Below are positions 21,298 to 30,612 of a stretch of DNA of 64,000 bases, piece by piece (position 1 is the first letter of the stretch; every line of letters begins with the position of its first letter). The notes beneath the pieces are model-generated. The model was not told the DNA's origin and made no database searches. It saw only the letters and a list, made by a program, of their open reading frames with translations. Location: the NCBI RefSeq assembly GCF_001905655.1, contig NZ_JMHT01000021.1, positions 18,111 to 82,110 of the forward strand. Reading direction: 5' to 3'. The position numbers and the translations under genes were made by a program. This DNA comes from Mycobacterium sp. ST-F2. Lineage in GTDB: Bacteria; Actinomycetota; Actinomycetes; Mycobacteriales; Mycobacteriaceae.

Positions 21298-21429
21298 ATG
21301 TTTCACGTGGAACAGTTCATCGTTCGGCCGCCGTCGATCCCGACTGAACAAATCGGGTCGGCGGCGCCGGCTTCTCTTATCCTGGAAAGGCAGCCTGATC
21401 CGATCGGGCGGACGACGGGAGTCTGGTGA
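21298..21429 (+). CDS. Possible 43-residue leader peptide beginning in a parS site
   Basis: The ATG at 21298 is preceded by GGGGAGGG with seven bases spacing and the first codons are part of the parS-like site (product begins MFHVEQFIVRPPS). The frame stays open to a TGA at 21427-21429 that overlaps the GTG start of the next gene as GTGA, a typical translational-coupling arrangement. The peptide itself matches nothing I recognise; it may serve only to couple translation, or the frame may be fortuitous. Confidence 0.4.
   Translation: MFHVEQFIVRPPSIPTEQIGSAAPASLILERQPDPIGRTTGVW
21299..21314. other. parS: parS-like site (1 mismatch)
   Basis: TGTTTCACGTGGAACA differs from consensus at one base. 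It lies between parB and the Rv3916c-like gene. Confidence 0.85.
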
Positions 21430-22178
21430 CATCACGAATCACGCCGCTGCGTCTCGAATCGTTCGAGCGGCTGCCGAAGCATGCGCGGCGTTGCGTGTTC
21501 TGGGAAGTCGATCCGTCGGCGCTCGGTGACAGTGACCATCTCAGTGACCCAGAATTCGAGAAGGAAGCATGGCTGTCGATGGTCATGCTCGAGTGGGGAT
21601 CGTGCGGACAGCTCGCGGTCGGGTGCGATCCGGACCGTGCCGAGGACCCCAATGACGACGCGCCCTGTCTGGGCTACGCGTTCTATGCACCGCCGCGCGC
21701 GGTGCCCCGGGCGGCGCGCTTTCCCACGGGGCCGGTCAGTCCCGACGCGGTTCTGCTGACATCCATTGGCGTCGATTCCAGCGAGGAAGGGGATGCGCTG
21801 CCGCGCCATCTCATCGCGGCCGTCGTCGCCGATCTGGTTCGTCGTGGTGTGCGTGCGTTGGAGGCGTTCGGGCGTACCGCCGAGGTCGCGCAGATCGCGG
21901 GCCCGCAGGGCTGTCCGGCAGAATTGGCGGCGACGGTCGAGGCGTTCGGGGAGTGCGCCGTCGAGCAGTGCGTCATCGAAGCCGACTTCCTTCAGGACAA
22001 CGGCTTCGAGATCGTCGCCCCGCATCCGTACTTCCCGCGGCTGCGGTTGGAACTGGAGCAGGGACTCGGCTGGAAGGCAGATGTCGAGGCGGCACTCGAG
22101 CGACTGCTCGACAGCGCGCAGCTGCAGCAGCCCGTCGGCGCGGTCTCCAGCGCGGTGCTGTGGACGCCGCAGCGCTGA
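21426..22178 (+). CDS. Conserved hypothetical protein, Rv3916c-like, probable GNAT-type fold
   Basis: A 250-residue soluble protein with no membrane segment. The layout, a central beta-rich segment (LGYAFYAPPRAVPRA, AVLLTSIGVD) followed by helices and a NGFEIVAPHPYFPRLRLEL strand, suggests an acetyltransferase-like fold, but no AcCoA loop is obvious. A gene in this position downstream of parB is found in other mycobacteria (Rv3916c). GTG start overlaps the small upstream ORF. Confidence 0.65.
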   Translation: MTSRITPLRLESFERLPKHARRCVFWEVDPSALGDSDHLSDPEFEKEAWLSMVMLEWGSCGQLAVGCDPDRAEDPNDDAPCLGYAFYAPPRAVPRAARFPTGPVSPDAVLLTSIGVDSSEEGDALPRHLIAAVVADLVRRGVRALEAFGRTAEVAQIAGPQGCPAELAATVEAFGECAVEQCVIEADFLQDNGFEIVAPHPYFPRLRLELEQGLGWKADVEAALERLLDSAQLQQPVGAVSSAVLWTPQR

Positions 22179-22212
22179 GTCGGTAGGTATGGGCCGACCG
22201 CGTTGGTCGGTT

Positions 22213-22228
22213 GGTTCCACGTGAAACA
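22213..22228. other. parS: Degenerate parS-like site (2 mismatches)
   Basis: GGTTCCACGTGAAACA, with the core CACGTGAAACA intact, lies between the Rv3916c-like gene and the alpha/beta hydrolase. Confidence 0.65.
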
Positions 22229-22253
22229 GCGGCTTTCCCGTACTCTCGCGGCC

Positions 22254-23210
22254 ATGGGGGAGCTGCCGCCGAATCCGGATAACTCCGGCCTGCTCTATGT
22301 CGGCGACGGCAACAGGATGTACTGGGAGACCCGAGGCAACCCGGCCGGGCGCCCTGTCCTCATCGTCCACGGCGGTCCAGGTGCCGGCCGCTCCCGCACC
22401 GCGCACAAGCAGTTCGACCCGGACCTCTTCCGCATTGTGGCCTTCGATCAACGCGGCTGCGGCGACAGCGTGCCGAGCGCCGCCGATCCGTCGACCGACA
22501 TGTCGTGCAATAGGACGGAGCATCTGCTGGCCGATATGGAGGCGCTGCGGCGGCATCTGGGGATCGACCGGTGGCTGTTGTACGGCGGCTCCTGGGCATC
22601 CACGTTGATCCTCGCCTACGCGCAGCGGCACCCGGAGCGCGTGCTGGGCATCGTGCTGATCGGCGTGACGATGACGCGTCCGCAGGAAGTCGACTGGCTG
22701 TATCGAGGGCTGCGGCTCGTCCGCCCGGGGGAGTGGGAGCGGTTCCGGGCCGGCGTGCCCCAGGCGCATCGGGACGGCAATCTCGTCGAGGCGTATCGGC
22801 AACTGATGGAGCACCCTGATGCCGCGGTGCGGGAGCAGGCAGCCGCGGACTGGTGCGCGTGGGAGGACGCCGCGATCGCCCACGAGGCGTCGGGGAAGCC
22901 CGGTCAATACTCGGAGAAGATCGATGCCGCACGACTGGCCTTCGTCCGGATCTGTACCCACTACTTCGCGCACGCGGCGTGGCTCGAAGACGGTCAACTG
23001 CTGCGGGATGCATACCGGCTGGACGGCATTCCGGGTGTCCTGATCCATGGCCGGCTCGACCTCTCCGCGCCCGTTCGGACGGCGTGGGAACTGGCGCAGG
23101 CATGGCCCGACGCGGAGCTGCGGATCATCGAGGACTCGGGGCACACCGGCAGCGCGGCGATGGCGGCGGCGATCACGGAGGCCGTCGCGCGGTTCACCCC
23201 GGCGGGCTGA
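22254..23210 (+). CDS. Alpha/beta hydrolase of the proline iminopeptidase family
   Basis: The 318-residue protein has the family pattern: HGGPGAG oxyanion loop (residues ~38-44), FDQRGCGDS, nucleophile elbow GGSWAS with the catalytic Ser, the GVTMTRPQEVDWLYRG lid region, the acid in HGRLDLSAP and the catalytic His in DSGHTG. These enzymes remove N-terminal proline or hydrolyse related amides/esters. The ATG at 22254 matches the family N-terminus; a GTG inside the upstream parS-like site (22221) is an alternative. No clear ribosome site. Confidence 0.85.
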   Translation: MGELPPNPDNSGLLYVGDGNRMYWETRGNPAGRPVLIVHGGPGAGRSRTAHKQFDPDLFRIVAFDQRGCGDSVPSAADPSTDMSCNRTEHLLADMEALRRHLGIDRWLLYGGSWASTLILAYAQRHPERVLGIVLIGVTMTRPQEVDWLYRGLRLVRPGEWERFRAGVPQAHRDGNLVEAYRQLMEHPDAAVREQAAADWCAWEDAAIAHEASGKPGQYSEKIDAARLAFVRICTHYFAHAAWLEDGQLLRDAYRLDGIPGVLIHGRLDLSAPVRTAWELAQAWPDAELRIIEDSGHTGSAAMAAAITEAVARFTPAG

Positions 23211-23218
23211 CAGGGTGA

Positions 23219-23234
23219 GGTTCCACGTGAAACA
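23219..23234. other. parS: Degenerate parS-like site (2 mismatches)
   Basis: GGTTCCACGTGAAACA is identical to the site at 22213-22228 and lies between the convergent alpha/beta hydrolase and nitroreductase-like genes. Confidence 0.65.
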
Positions 23235-23255
23235 TCGGCCGCCGCGGGGCTGTTT

Positions 23256-23756
23256 TCAATGCGGCGTGAGCCGAAGGATCGGGATGCGTCGCCCGGCCTT
23301 CGCGGCCTGTACGCGGTAGTCGCCGTACCCGGCGTAGACCCGCTCGGCGAGCGCGTAGAGACGCGTGTACTCGTCGGCATCGGTCACCTCTGTGGCCCGG
23401 AATTCTTCGTCGCCCAGGGCGCAATCGGGGTTGTTCTTCAAGTTGTGGTACCACCCCGGATTGGTCGGTTTGGCGGAGTTGGAGGCCAGCACGATCACGT
23501 CGGGCCCGTCGTGGAAATAGGCGAGTTGGCACACGCGTGGGCGGCCCGACTTGGCACCCGTGCTTGCCAACGGCGCAGTGACGGTGCCTCCGAGGACCCG
23601 CGGGTATCGGCCACCGGTTGTCCGATACAACCACGGGTCCACATGAAACGAAACGTGCCGAGCGAAGAACTGCCCCGGCCGCGAGCGACCGAAGTTCATC
23701 AGTGCGGTGTACCGGTAGCCGTGGGGTCGGTGCGGGTCGACGTAGTGCAGTGACAT
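23256..23756 (-). CDS. Deazaflavin (F420)-dependent nitroreductase family protein
   Basis: A 166-residue protein resembling the DDN/Rv3547 split-barrel family (PF04075): APLASTGAKSGRPRVCQLAYFHDGPDVIVLASNSAKPTNPGWYHNLKNNPD contains the characteristic TGAKSGxxR, SNxGxxxxPGWYxNLxxNP segments (quoted in parts). Members bind F420 or other deazaflavins and reduce quinones, nitro compounds or lipids, often at the membrane. The ATG at 23756 has GGAGCCACC upstream. Convergent with the alpha/beta hydrolase gene. Confidence 0.85.
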   Translation of the reverse strand: MSLHYVDPHRPHGYRYTALMNFGRSRPGQFFARHVSFHVDPWLYRTTGGRYPRVLGGTVTAPLASTGAKSGRPRVCQLAYFHDGPDVIVLASNSAKPTNPGWYHNLKNNPDCALGDEEFRATEVTDADEYTRLYALAERVYAGYGDYRVQAAKAGRRIPILRLTPH

Positions 23757-23933
23757 GGTGGCTCCTGATCGATGGGGTGGTCAGATGAGTCTGCGAGCGG
23801 CCGGGCGAGAAACCATCGGCGCGGACGCGTAACCCTGGACGCCAGAGGCGTAGGCGCACTACGGGGCAGACGGCGTACCGGCTACGCGTCTGCGCTGATG
23901 TTTGTGATCCATCGAAGCCGCACGCTGATTAGC

Positions 23934-26900
23934 ATGAGCGAACTGCGTGCGGGTATCCCATTGGCTGACTGGAGCGACGTGGCCGTGAGCGAGCTTCCGA
24001 CCGGAACAGTGACGCTGCTGTTGGCTGACGTCGAAGGCTCCACGCGCCTCTGGGAGACGCAACCCGACGAGATGGCCGCCGCCATCGCTCGACTCGATGA
24101 GACCGTGGCCGACGCCCTCATCGCCCACGCCGGGGTTCGGCCGGTCGAGCAGGGGGAGGGCGACAGCTTCGTCATCGCCTTCGGCTGTGCATCGGATGCC
24201 GTCGCGTGCGCGGTGGATCTGCAGCGGGCACCGCTGGCGCCGATCCGGTTGCGCATCGGCATCCACACTGGCGAGGTGCGCATGCGGGACGCCGGAAACT
24301 ACATCGGCCCGACCATCAACCGGACGGCGCGGCTCCGGGATCTCGGCCACGGCGGTCAGACACTGCTGTCGGCAGTGACGGCGGCACTGACCGAGGATCA
24401 GCTTCCGGCGGGAACGTCGTTGACGGACCTCGGCACGCATGTGATGCGGGACCTCCCGCGGCCCGAACGCGTGATGCAGCTGTGCCACCCCGATCTCCGG
24501 AACGACTTCCCGCCGTTGCGCACGCCGGGCTTCGCCGTCGCACACGGACTGCCCGTTCAGCTGACGACGTTCATCGGTCGCCGCGTCGAGACCACGAACC
24601 TGAGCGACGCCCTGGCGACCAATCGGCTCGTCACCCTCACCGGAGCCGGCGGCGCGGGCAAGACGAGATTGGCGGTCCATGTCGCTGCGACGGTGGTCGG
24701 CGACTACAGCGACGGCGTCTGGTACGTCGACCTGGCACCGCTCACCAATCCCGACGCTGTGCCCGCCACCGCGGCCCGCGCGCTCGGACTGCCCGACCAA
24801 CCCGGCCGCTCCACCATCGACACGCTGTTGCGGTTCGTGCGCGGCCGTCGGCTCCTCTTGGTGGTCGACAACTGCGAGCACGTCCTCGACGCGAGTGCCG
24901 GATTGGTCACCGCTCTGCTCGGCGCAGCACCAGCTGTCACGATTCTCGCCACGAGCCGGGAACCGCTGGGCGTGCCGGGCGAGGTGGTGTGGCAGGTGCC
25001 CTCGCTGTCGCTCACCGATGAGGCAGTCGAACTGTTCGCCGACCGTGCTCGCCTCGCCCGTGCCGACTTCACCGTCACCGAGGACAACGCCGCGACCGTG
25101 GCCCAGATCTGTCAACGGCTTGACGGCATGCCGTTGGCGATCGAGTTCGCAGCGGCCCGGGTGCGGGCGTTGACGCTGTTCGAGATCCGGGACAGCCTCC
25201 ATGACCGCTTCCGGCTGTTGACGGGAAGCTCCCGAACGGCGGTACGCCGGCAGCAGACGTTGCGGGCTTCGGTGGATTGGTCGCACGCACTGCTGAGTGA
25301 ACCCGAACGCGTGCTGTTCCGCCGGCTCGCGGTGTTCCATGGTGGCTTCGATCTGGAGGCCGCCCAGGCGGTGGCTGCGGCGGACGTCGCGGAGCGGTAT
25401 CAAGTGCTCGATCAGCTGAGCCTGCTCCTCGACAAGTCGTTGATCGTCGCCGAGAACGCGGGTGGCTCCACCCGGTATCGGTTGTTGGAGACCGTGCGCC
25501 AGTACGCACTCGAGAAGCTGGGGGAGTCCGGAGAAGGGGACGACATCCGGACGTGGCACCGAGACCACTACGCGGCGCTGGCGAGCGAACTCGATACCCC
25601 GTGGAGTCTGTGGGGGAAGCAGCGGCGATTCGACGACATCGACCGCGACATCGACAATGTGCGGGCAGCGTTCCAGTGGAGTCACGAGAACTCTGACATC
25701 GGCGTCGCCGCGACCATCGCGTCGTCGCTGCAACCGCTGTGGCTCAACGGCGGCCGCATGCGTGAAGGACTCGCGTGGTTCGGGTGCGTCCTGAGTGAGC
25801 CCTGCGCGCCCGTTCTCGAGACCATGCCGGCCATCCATGCGCGGGCCCTGACCGACAAGGCCATGCTCGGTGCGTGGGCGGGAATGCCCAACAGGGAAGA
25901 GGCGCAACAGGCGCTCGCGATTGCGCGCGGGGTGGGCGACCCCACCATCCTCACCAGGACGCTGACGACACGCGGATTCATCGCGGGTAACGCGGAGATC
26001 CCCGGGGCGGCTCGGCCGTACATCACCGAGGCGGTCGCCCTGGCGCGCGCGTTGGGTGACCAATGGATGCTGCGCCACATCTTGCTCTGGCAGGCCCAGG
26101 CGGCCGCCGTAGCGGGCGACCCGGCCACGTCGCTCGCATCCGCCGAAGAAGTGCGCCAAATCGCGGAGGCCCTCGGTGACGGGGCGAGTTGGCGTGACTG
26201 GCGGCAGAACCTCGGTTGGGCGCTGTTGATGCAAGGCAACCTCACCGAGGCGGTCGCGCAGTTTCGCATCGGCGTCGCGGACGCCAAGGAGGCGCACGAT
26301 CCGATCTGGACGATCGCGGGTCTGCAAGGTCTCGGATTCGCACTGGCGTTTCAGGGCGAAGCCGCCGAAGCGCGTTCGGCGGCAGAGGCTGCACTCGCCG
26401 TGGGTGCCGAGTTCGGTGACTTCATCCTCGGCCTCGGCTACTCGACACTGGCCATCGCGGCACTGGCGGCCGGTGATGTCACTGCCGCCCGGGAATCGGG
26501 TCAATTGGCACAGCGGTCCCTCAGCGTCCAGCCGGCCACCGCGGTCACCACGCTCGTGCGGATCGCAGAGGCATCACTCGCCGGTGGTGATCTCGTCGAG
26601 GCGCGCCGGTTGGTCGACGCCGGTGTTGCCGGCAACACCGGCTGGCATCTGATGCTCGCATTGACCACGAGGGCCCGCGTGGCAATGGCCCAGGACCAAC
26701 CCGATCAAGCGTCACGTGACGCTCATGCCGCGCTCGCCCTCGCTGTCGAAGTTGGCGCCGCGGCCGGAATTCCGGACATCTTCGAATGCCTGGCGGCACT
26801 GTCCGGTGATCACCGCGAGGCAGCCCGCCTCTACGGCGCCGCGGACATGATCCGGGGACAACTGGGCGCAGTCCGCTTCCGGGTACACCAGGCGGGCTAT

Positions 26901-27356
26901 GAGGCGTCGGTGGCGGCCAGGCGAGAAGCCATGGGGGAGACGGAGTTCGCCGCCGCGTGGGCAGATGGGGCGGGGCTGTCCGCGGCGGAGGCGATCGCGT
27001 ACGCCCAACGCGGGCGGGGGGAGCGCAAGCGCCCGGCGAGCGGTTGGGACTCGCTGACACCCGCCGAGCGGGACGTCGTGAAACTGACCTGTGATGGCTT
27101 GGGCAACAAGGACATTGCCGCGCGGCTGTTCGTCTCACCCCGGACGGTGCAGACGCACCTCACGCACGTCTACAACAAGCTGGGACTCAGCTCCCGAGTC
27201 CAGCTGATCCAGGAGGCGGCACGGCGGGGATCACCGCACGTCGGTCGATCGCCGCCTCGGCGATCCCGACCAGTTCCTCGACGACCTGCTGCAGCGGCCG
27301 GGTCGTATCGATCTCGTGCGTGGCCGACCGCCGCAGTAATGGCTCGATCTCTTTGA
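23934..27356 (+). CDS. LuxR-family regulator with class III cyclase-like and AAA/NB-ARC-like domains
   Basis: A 1140-residue protein in three parts. Residues ~20-180 form a class III nucleotide-cyclase-like domain: LLLADVEGST and GEGDSFVIAF supply both metal Asp residues, and NRTARL supplies the transition-state Asn/Arg, but the usual substrate Lys before the second motif is Gln (VEQGEGDS), as in Rv0386-type proteins. Residues ~205-500 form a STAND-type NTPase with P-loop GAGGAGKT and LLLVVDNCEHVL; helical TPR-like repeats follow. The C-terminus has a LuxR HTH (SLTPAERDVVKLTCDGLGNKDIA). ATG 23934 chosen; GTG 23985 is possible. The last ~40 residues run past the HTH into a convergent gene. Signal unknown. 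Confidence 0.85.
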   Translation: MSELRAGIPLADWSDVAVSELPTGTVTLLLADVEGSTRLWETQPDEMAAAIARLDETVADALIAHAGVRPVEQGEGDSFVIAFGCASDAVACAVDLQRAPLAPIRLRIGIHTGEVRMRDAGNYIGPTINRTARLRDLGHGGQTLLSAVTAALTEDQLPAGTSLTDLGTHVMRDLPRPERVMQLCHPDLRNDFPPLRTPGFAVAHGLPVQLTTFIGRRVETTNLSDALATNRLVTLTGAGGAGKTRLAVHVAATVVGDYSDGVWYVDLAPLTNPDAVPATAARALGLPDQPGRSTIDTLLRFVRGRRLLLVVDNCEHVLDASAGLVTALLGAAPAVTILATSREPLGVPGEVVWQVPSLSLTDEAVELFADRARLARADFTVTEDNAATVAQICQRLDGMPLAIEFAAARVRALTLFEIRDSLHDRFRLLTGSSRTAVRRQQTLRASVDWSHALLSEPERVLFRRLAVFHGGFDLEAAQAVAAADVAERYQVLDQLSLLLDKSLIVAENAGGSTRYRLLETVRQYALEKLGESGEGDDIRTWHRDHYAALASELDTPWSLWGKQRRFDDIDRDIDNVRAAFQWSHENSDIGVAATIASSLQPLWLNGGRMREGLAWFGCVLSEPCAPVLETMPAIHARALTDKAMLGAWAGMPNREEAQQALAIARGVGDPTILTRTLTTRGFIAGNAEIPGAARPYITEAVALARALGDQWMLRHILLWQAQAAAVAGDPATSLASAEEVRQIAEALGDGASWRDWRQNLGWALLMQGNLTEAVAQFRIGVADAKEAHDPIWTIAGLQGLGFALAFQGEAAEARSAAEAALAVGAEFGDFILGLGYSTLAIAALAAGDVTAARESGQLAQRSLSVQPATAVTTLVRIAEASLAGGDLVEARRLVDAGVAGNTGWHLMLALTTRARVAMAQDQPDQASRDAHAALALAVEVGAAAGIPDIFECLAALSGDHREAARLYGAADMIRGQLGAVRFRVHQAGYEASVAARREAMGETEFAAAWADGAGLSAAEAIAYAQRGRGERKRPASGWDSLTPAERDVVKLTCDGLGNKDIAARLFVSPRTVQTHLTHVYNKLGLSSRVQLIQEAARRGSPHVGRSPPRRSRPVPRRPAAAAGSYRSRAWPTAAVMARSL

Positions 27357-27717
27357 TGTCGGCCAGGATCCGCGCCCGCTCTTCCGCGGTCTTGCCGAAC
27401 GGATTGTTCGTGCGACGCTGGACTCGGTCCAACACGACATCGATTGGGGCGGTGAGGAGTACGACGGCATCGAACCGGGCGTAGAAGTGCCATTGATTGG
27501 CGACAGTGCCCTGAACGAACAAGGGCCGTTCGCGCCGCTGGTTGAGCAGCGCGTCGATGAGCGGCTCTCGCCAGAGCGGCTCGCCGTCGATGACTTCGAT
27601 CCACGGACCGTCGTCGGTGTCGACGGTGGCATAGCCCCGTTGAGCAAGGCCGGCCAGCGCCGTCGACTTGCCGACGCCGGACATGCCCGTGACGAGAACC
27701 GCAGCGTTACGACTCAT
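27187..27717 (-). CDS. P-loop kinase-like ATPase
   Basis: A 176-residue AAA_18/adenylate-kinase-like protein: Walker A GMSGVGKST near residue 11, then DTDDGPW (Asp/Thr-rich nucleotide-site loop), LTAPIDVVLDRVQRRTNNPFG (lid-like basic segment) and RRSATHEIDTTRP. This looks like a small shikimate/adenylate-type kinase of unknown substrate. The first 170 bases of its 3' end overlap the 3' end of the LuxR gene on the other strand. Confidence 0.8.
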   Translation of the reverse strand: MSRNAAVLVTGMSGVGKSTALAGLAQRGYATVDTDDGPWIEVIDGEPLWREPLIDALLNQRRERPLFVQGTVANQWHFYARFDAVVLLTAPIDVVLDRVQRRTNNPFGKTAEERARILADIKEIEPLLRRSATHEIDTTRPLQQVVEELVGIAEAAIDRRAVIPAVPPPGSAGLGS

Positions 27718-27831
27718 GCGAACTGATTCGGCCAGGCCAAGTCGGCGCCGGATGTGCCATCAGCGCGTCCCGCAACAGATTTTCACGCTCTCATCGCACG
27801 CTCGTGGCGGAAAGCCTTACAGGAGAAGGGC

Positions 27832-29025
27832 TTAAGCCCCGGCCTGGCCGGCCTGTTCCACGGACATCTCGTGGGCCAGCAGTTCGGCGAAGGTGAAAGT
27901 GCCTGTGGGACGGTCGTTCTTGCCCAGCAGGTACAGCCGCTTGACGGCGGCCAGGATGCCTTCAGCGATGGAGTCGCGGTGACCGGGGGAGGTCAGCAGC
28001 TCGCGGTCGTGCGGGCTGCTGACGTAACCGATGTCGACCTGGACGGTGGGCATCCGGGTCAGCCGCAGCAGGTCCCAGGTGCGGCCGTGCGTACGGCAGT
28101 CGCGGAAACCGCTACGCGCCACGACTTCCCGCTGAATGAAGTCGGCGAGATTGCGGCCGATGGTGGACACCGAGCCGTGCGAGTTACCGAAGTAGAACGA
28201 AGCGACACCGTTGGCTGCCGGGCTGGGCAGGCTGGCGCACCGCAGGCTGATCATCAGATCGGCGCCGACCGCGTTGGCCGTCGCGGCGCGCTCGGCGTCC
28301 GACGGGCTGCCACTGACCGGTCGGGACAGGAAGGTGTCCATGCCGATGGCCGTCATGCGGCCTTCGAGGCGGCTGGCGAGATCCCAGAGCACGTCGGCCT
28401 CGCTGACCGGGCCGGACCGGCTGGTCATGATGAGCCCGCGGTCGTCGCCGCCGCGGCCCGGATCGATGATGATCCGCTTTCCGGTCAGGCGGGGGCCGCT
28501 GCGCCGCACGAGTTCCTCTTCGCGGATCGCATGCGGTGAACCACCGGTGACGCGGGAACCCAGGAAGTACAGCGAGCGCAGCGTCTCCGGTCCGCAGATG
28601 CCGTCCGGGAACATGCCGTACTCGCGTTGGTAGGACATCAGGCCGTTGTGAGTCTGCAAGCCGAAGTGACCATCGACGAGACCGGTGTAGAAACCGAGAT
28701 CCTGCAGGCGCGCCTGCAGGGTGGCGACGTCGTCGCCGTACATGGGGGCACCGAACTGGTGCGACAGGGTCCGCGCCCCGAGCCGGTACGAGGCCTCTTT
28801 CAGCGCGCGGTAGGTGGCCTCACCGACGGTGCCGTCGACGAGCAGCCCACGCTGCTGTTGGAAGGCCCGCACGGCCTGGTCCAGGTCCTCATCGAACAGA
28901 TCGAGCGCGACGTGCTTGCCGGTGGTGAGATCCGCGTCGGGACTGTCCAGCAGTCCCAGGGCGGCCAGTGCGGCCCGAATCTCGGTGACCGAACCTCCCC
29001 GGTCACCGCGACGCAGTATCGACAT
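27832..29025 (-). CDS. cwlM: CwlM, amidase-like regulator of peptidoglycan precursor synthesis
   Basis: A 397-residue protein with two peptidoglycan-binding PG_1 repeats (about 10-85 and 95-160, e.g. AVRAFQQQRGLLVDGTVGEATYRAL) and an amidase_3 domain (about 195-380). The Zn-ligand His of true amidases is Arg here (IIIDPGRGG), and there is no signal peptide, matching cytoplasmic CwlM, which when phosphorylated stimulates MurA. The C-terminal RPTGTFTFAEL contains the Thr cluster phosphorylated by PknB in M. tuberculosis. ATG 29025 (product MSILRRGDRGGSV) was preferred over 29043. Confidence 0.95.
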   Translation of the reverse strand: MSILRRGDRGGSVTEIRAALAALGLLDSPDADLTTGKHVALDLFDEDLDQAVRAFQQQRGLLVDGTVGEATYRALKEASYRLGARTLSHQFGAPMYGDDVATLQARLQDLGFYTGLVDGHFGLQTHNGLMSYQREYGMFPDGICGPETLRSLYFLGSRVTGGSPHAIREEELVRRSGPRLTGKRIIIDPGRGGDDRGLIMTSRSGPVSEADVLWDLASRLEGRMTAIGMDTFLSRPVSGSPSDAERAATANAVGADLMISLRCASLPSPAANGVASFYFGNSHGSVSTIGRNLADFIQREVVARSGFRDCRTHGRTWDLLRLTRMPTVQVDIGYVSSPHDRELLTSPGHRDSIAEGILAAVKRLYLLGKNDRPTGTFTFAELLAHEMSVEQAGQAGA

Positions 29026-29183
29026 TCCTGGCCTTTCAATCACGGACGCCAGGCGGGCGGACAGCTGCGCACTGGCGGGACGCCGAGTCCCATTGTCGCA
29101 GACGCCCCGCCGGAATCCGCAACTTCACAGGCAGCAGCGGTGCGCTCCGCCGAATCCGGCGGGTGCGCAGCCGCTGATGGCGA

Positions 29184-29516
29184 TCAGAGGTCGTCGGCGA
29201 TCTCGCGCAGCAGGGCCGCCTTGCCCTTGGCCCCGACGATGCGCTTCACCGGCTCGCCGTCCTTGAACAGGATCAGGGTCGGAATCGAGACGACGTTGAA
29301 CGCGCGGGCGGTCTCGGGGTTGGCGTCGACGTCGAGCTTCGCGACGGTGAGCGCCCCGGCCTTCTCACCGGCGATTTCCTCGAGAACTGGGGCGATCATC
29401 TTGCACGGTCCGCACCAGGTCGCCCAGAAGTCGACCAGCACCGGGGTGGCGCTCTTGATGACGTCGCTGTCGAACGAACCGTCGGTGACGGTCTGCGTTG
29501 CGCTGCCCTCGCTCAT
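29184..29516 (-). CDS. trxA: Thioredoxin
   Basis: A 110-residue thioredoxin with the active site WCGPC near residue 35, cis-Pro SIPTLI and the usual length. It is a general disulfide reductant recycled by TrxB. AGGAG precedes the ATG. It follows trxB by 36 bases, forming the sigM-linked trxB-trxA pair (trxC position in M. tuberculosis). Confidence 0.97.
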   Translation of the reverse strand: MSEGSATQTVTDGSFDSDVIKSATPVLVDFWATWCGPCKMIAPVLEEIAGEKAGALTVAKLDVDANPETARAFNVVSIPTLILFKDGEPVKRIVGAKGKAALLREIADDL

Positions 29517-29552
29517 GTACTGCTCCTCTCGGGTGAACTCTGTGAAAGACGA

Positions 29553-30491
29553 TCAGCTGTGGTGCTCGGCGAGCCAGCGCTCGGCGTCGATGGCCGCCGC
29601 ACAGCCGCTGCCGGCCGCCGTGATGGCCTGCCGGTAGGTGTGGTCGACCAGGTCGCCGGCGGCGAACACACCGTCGAGCGAGGTGTTGGTGGTGCGACCC
29701 TGCACCTGCACGTAGCCCTCGTCATCGAGGTCGACGAGGCCGCGCACCAGCTCCGAGCGCGGGTCGTGACCGATGGCCACGAACACTCCGGTGACGGGCA
29801 GCTTGCTCTCCTCACCGGTGACGGTGTTACGCAGCAGCAGCCCGCTGACCTTCGAATCGCCTTCCACCGCAACAACTTCGGTGTTGGTGACGAAGGTGAT
29901 CTTCTCGTTGGCCTGGGCGCGTTCGAGCATGATCCGCGACGCGCGGAACTCCTCGCGGCGGTGGATCAGCGTCACCGAACGGGCGAAGCGCGTGAGGAAG
30001 GTCGCCTCTTCCATCGCGGAGTCACCGCCGCCGATGACGGCGATGTCCTGGTCACGGAAGAAGAAACCGTCGCAGGTGGCGCAGGTGCTGACGCCCTGGC
30101 CGATCAGCTCCTGCTCACCCGGGACGCCGAGGTGACGGGCGGCGGCGCCCATCGCGAGGATGACGGCGCGGGCCTGGTGGGTCTCGCCGTCGACCGTGAC
30201 GGTCTTGATGGGGCCGTCGAGCGACACCGCCTCGACGTCCTCCATGCGCAGGTCGGCACCGAACCGCAGCGCCTGCTCGCGCATCTCCTCCATGAGCTCG
30301 GGGCCGGTGATGCCCTCCTTGAAGCCCGGGTAATTCTCCACCTCGGTGGTGGTCATCAGCGCGCCGCCGAACTGGACACCTTCGAAAACCAGCGGCTTGA
30401 GCTGGGCGCGGGCCGTGTACACCGCAGCGGTGTAGCCGGCCGGCCCGGAGCCGATGATGATCACGTCGTGCACGGTGTCTGGGGTGGTCAT
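29553..30491 (-). CDS. trxB: Thioredoxin reductase
   Basis: The 312-residue NADPH/FAD flavoprotein has the FAD motif [10 protein letters not shown], redox-active CATC ([11 protein letters not shown]), the NADPH motif GGGDSA and the C-terminal FAAGDLVDH. It reduces TrxA. The start is ATG with an AAAGG-type site upstream. Together with trxA it lies downstream of the sigM/anti-sigma locus. Confidence 0.97.
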   Translation of the reverse strand: MTTPDTVHDVIIIGSGPAGYTAAVYTARAQLKPLVFEGVQFGGALMTTTEVENYPGFKEGITGPELMEEMREQALRFGADLRMEDVEAVSLDGPIKTVTVDGETHQARAVILAMGAAARHLGVPGEQELIGQGVSTCATCDGFFFRDQDIAVIGGGDSAMEEATFLTRFARSVTLIHRREEFRASRIMLERAQANEKITFVTNTEVVAVEGDSKVSGLLLRNTVTGEESKLPVTGVFVAIGHDPRSELVRGLVDLDDEGYVQVQGRTTNTSLDGVFAAGDLVDHTYRQAITAAGSGCAAAIDAERWLAEHHS

Positions 30492-30612
30492 GGCCGCCTT
30501 TCATCTGGCTCTGGTCAGGCTCATACCTGGTTGGCCTGCTGCCAGAGTCGGTACGCCTATAACACCAGGGTAAGTGCCGGTGTTCCCGGCCGTCTGGCGG
30601 GCTCCGGGGCGG

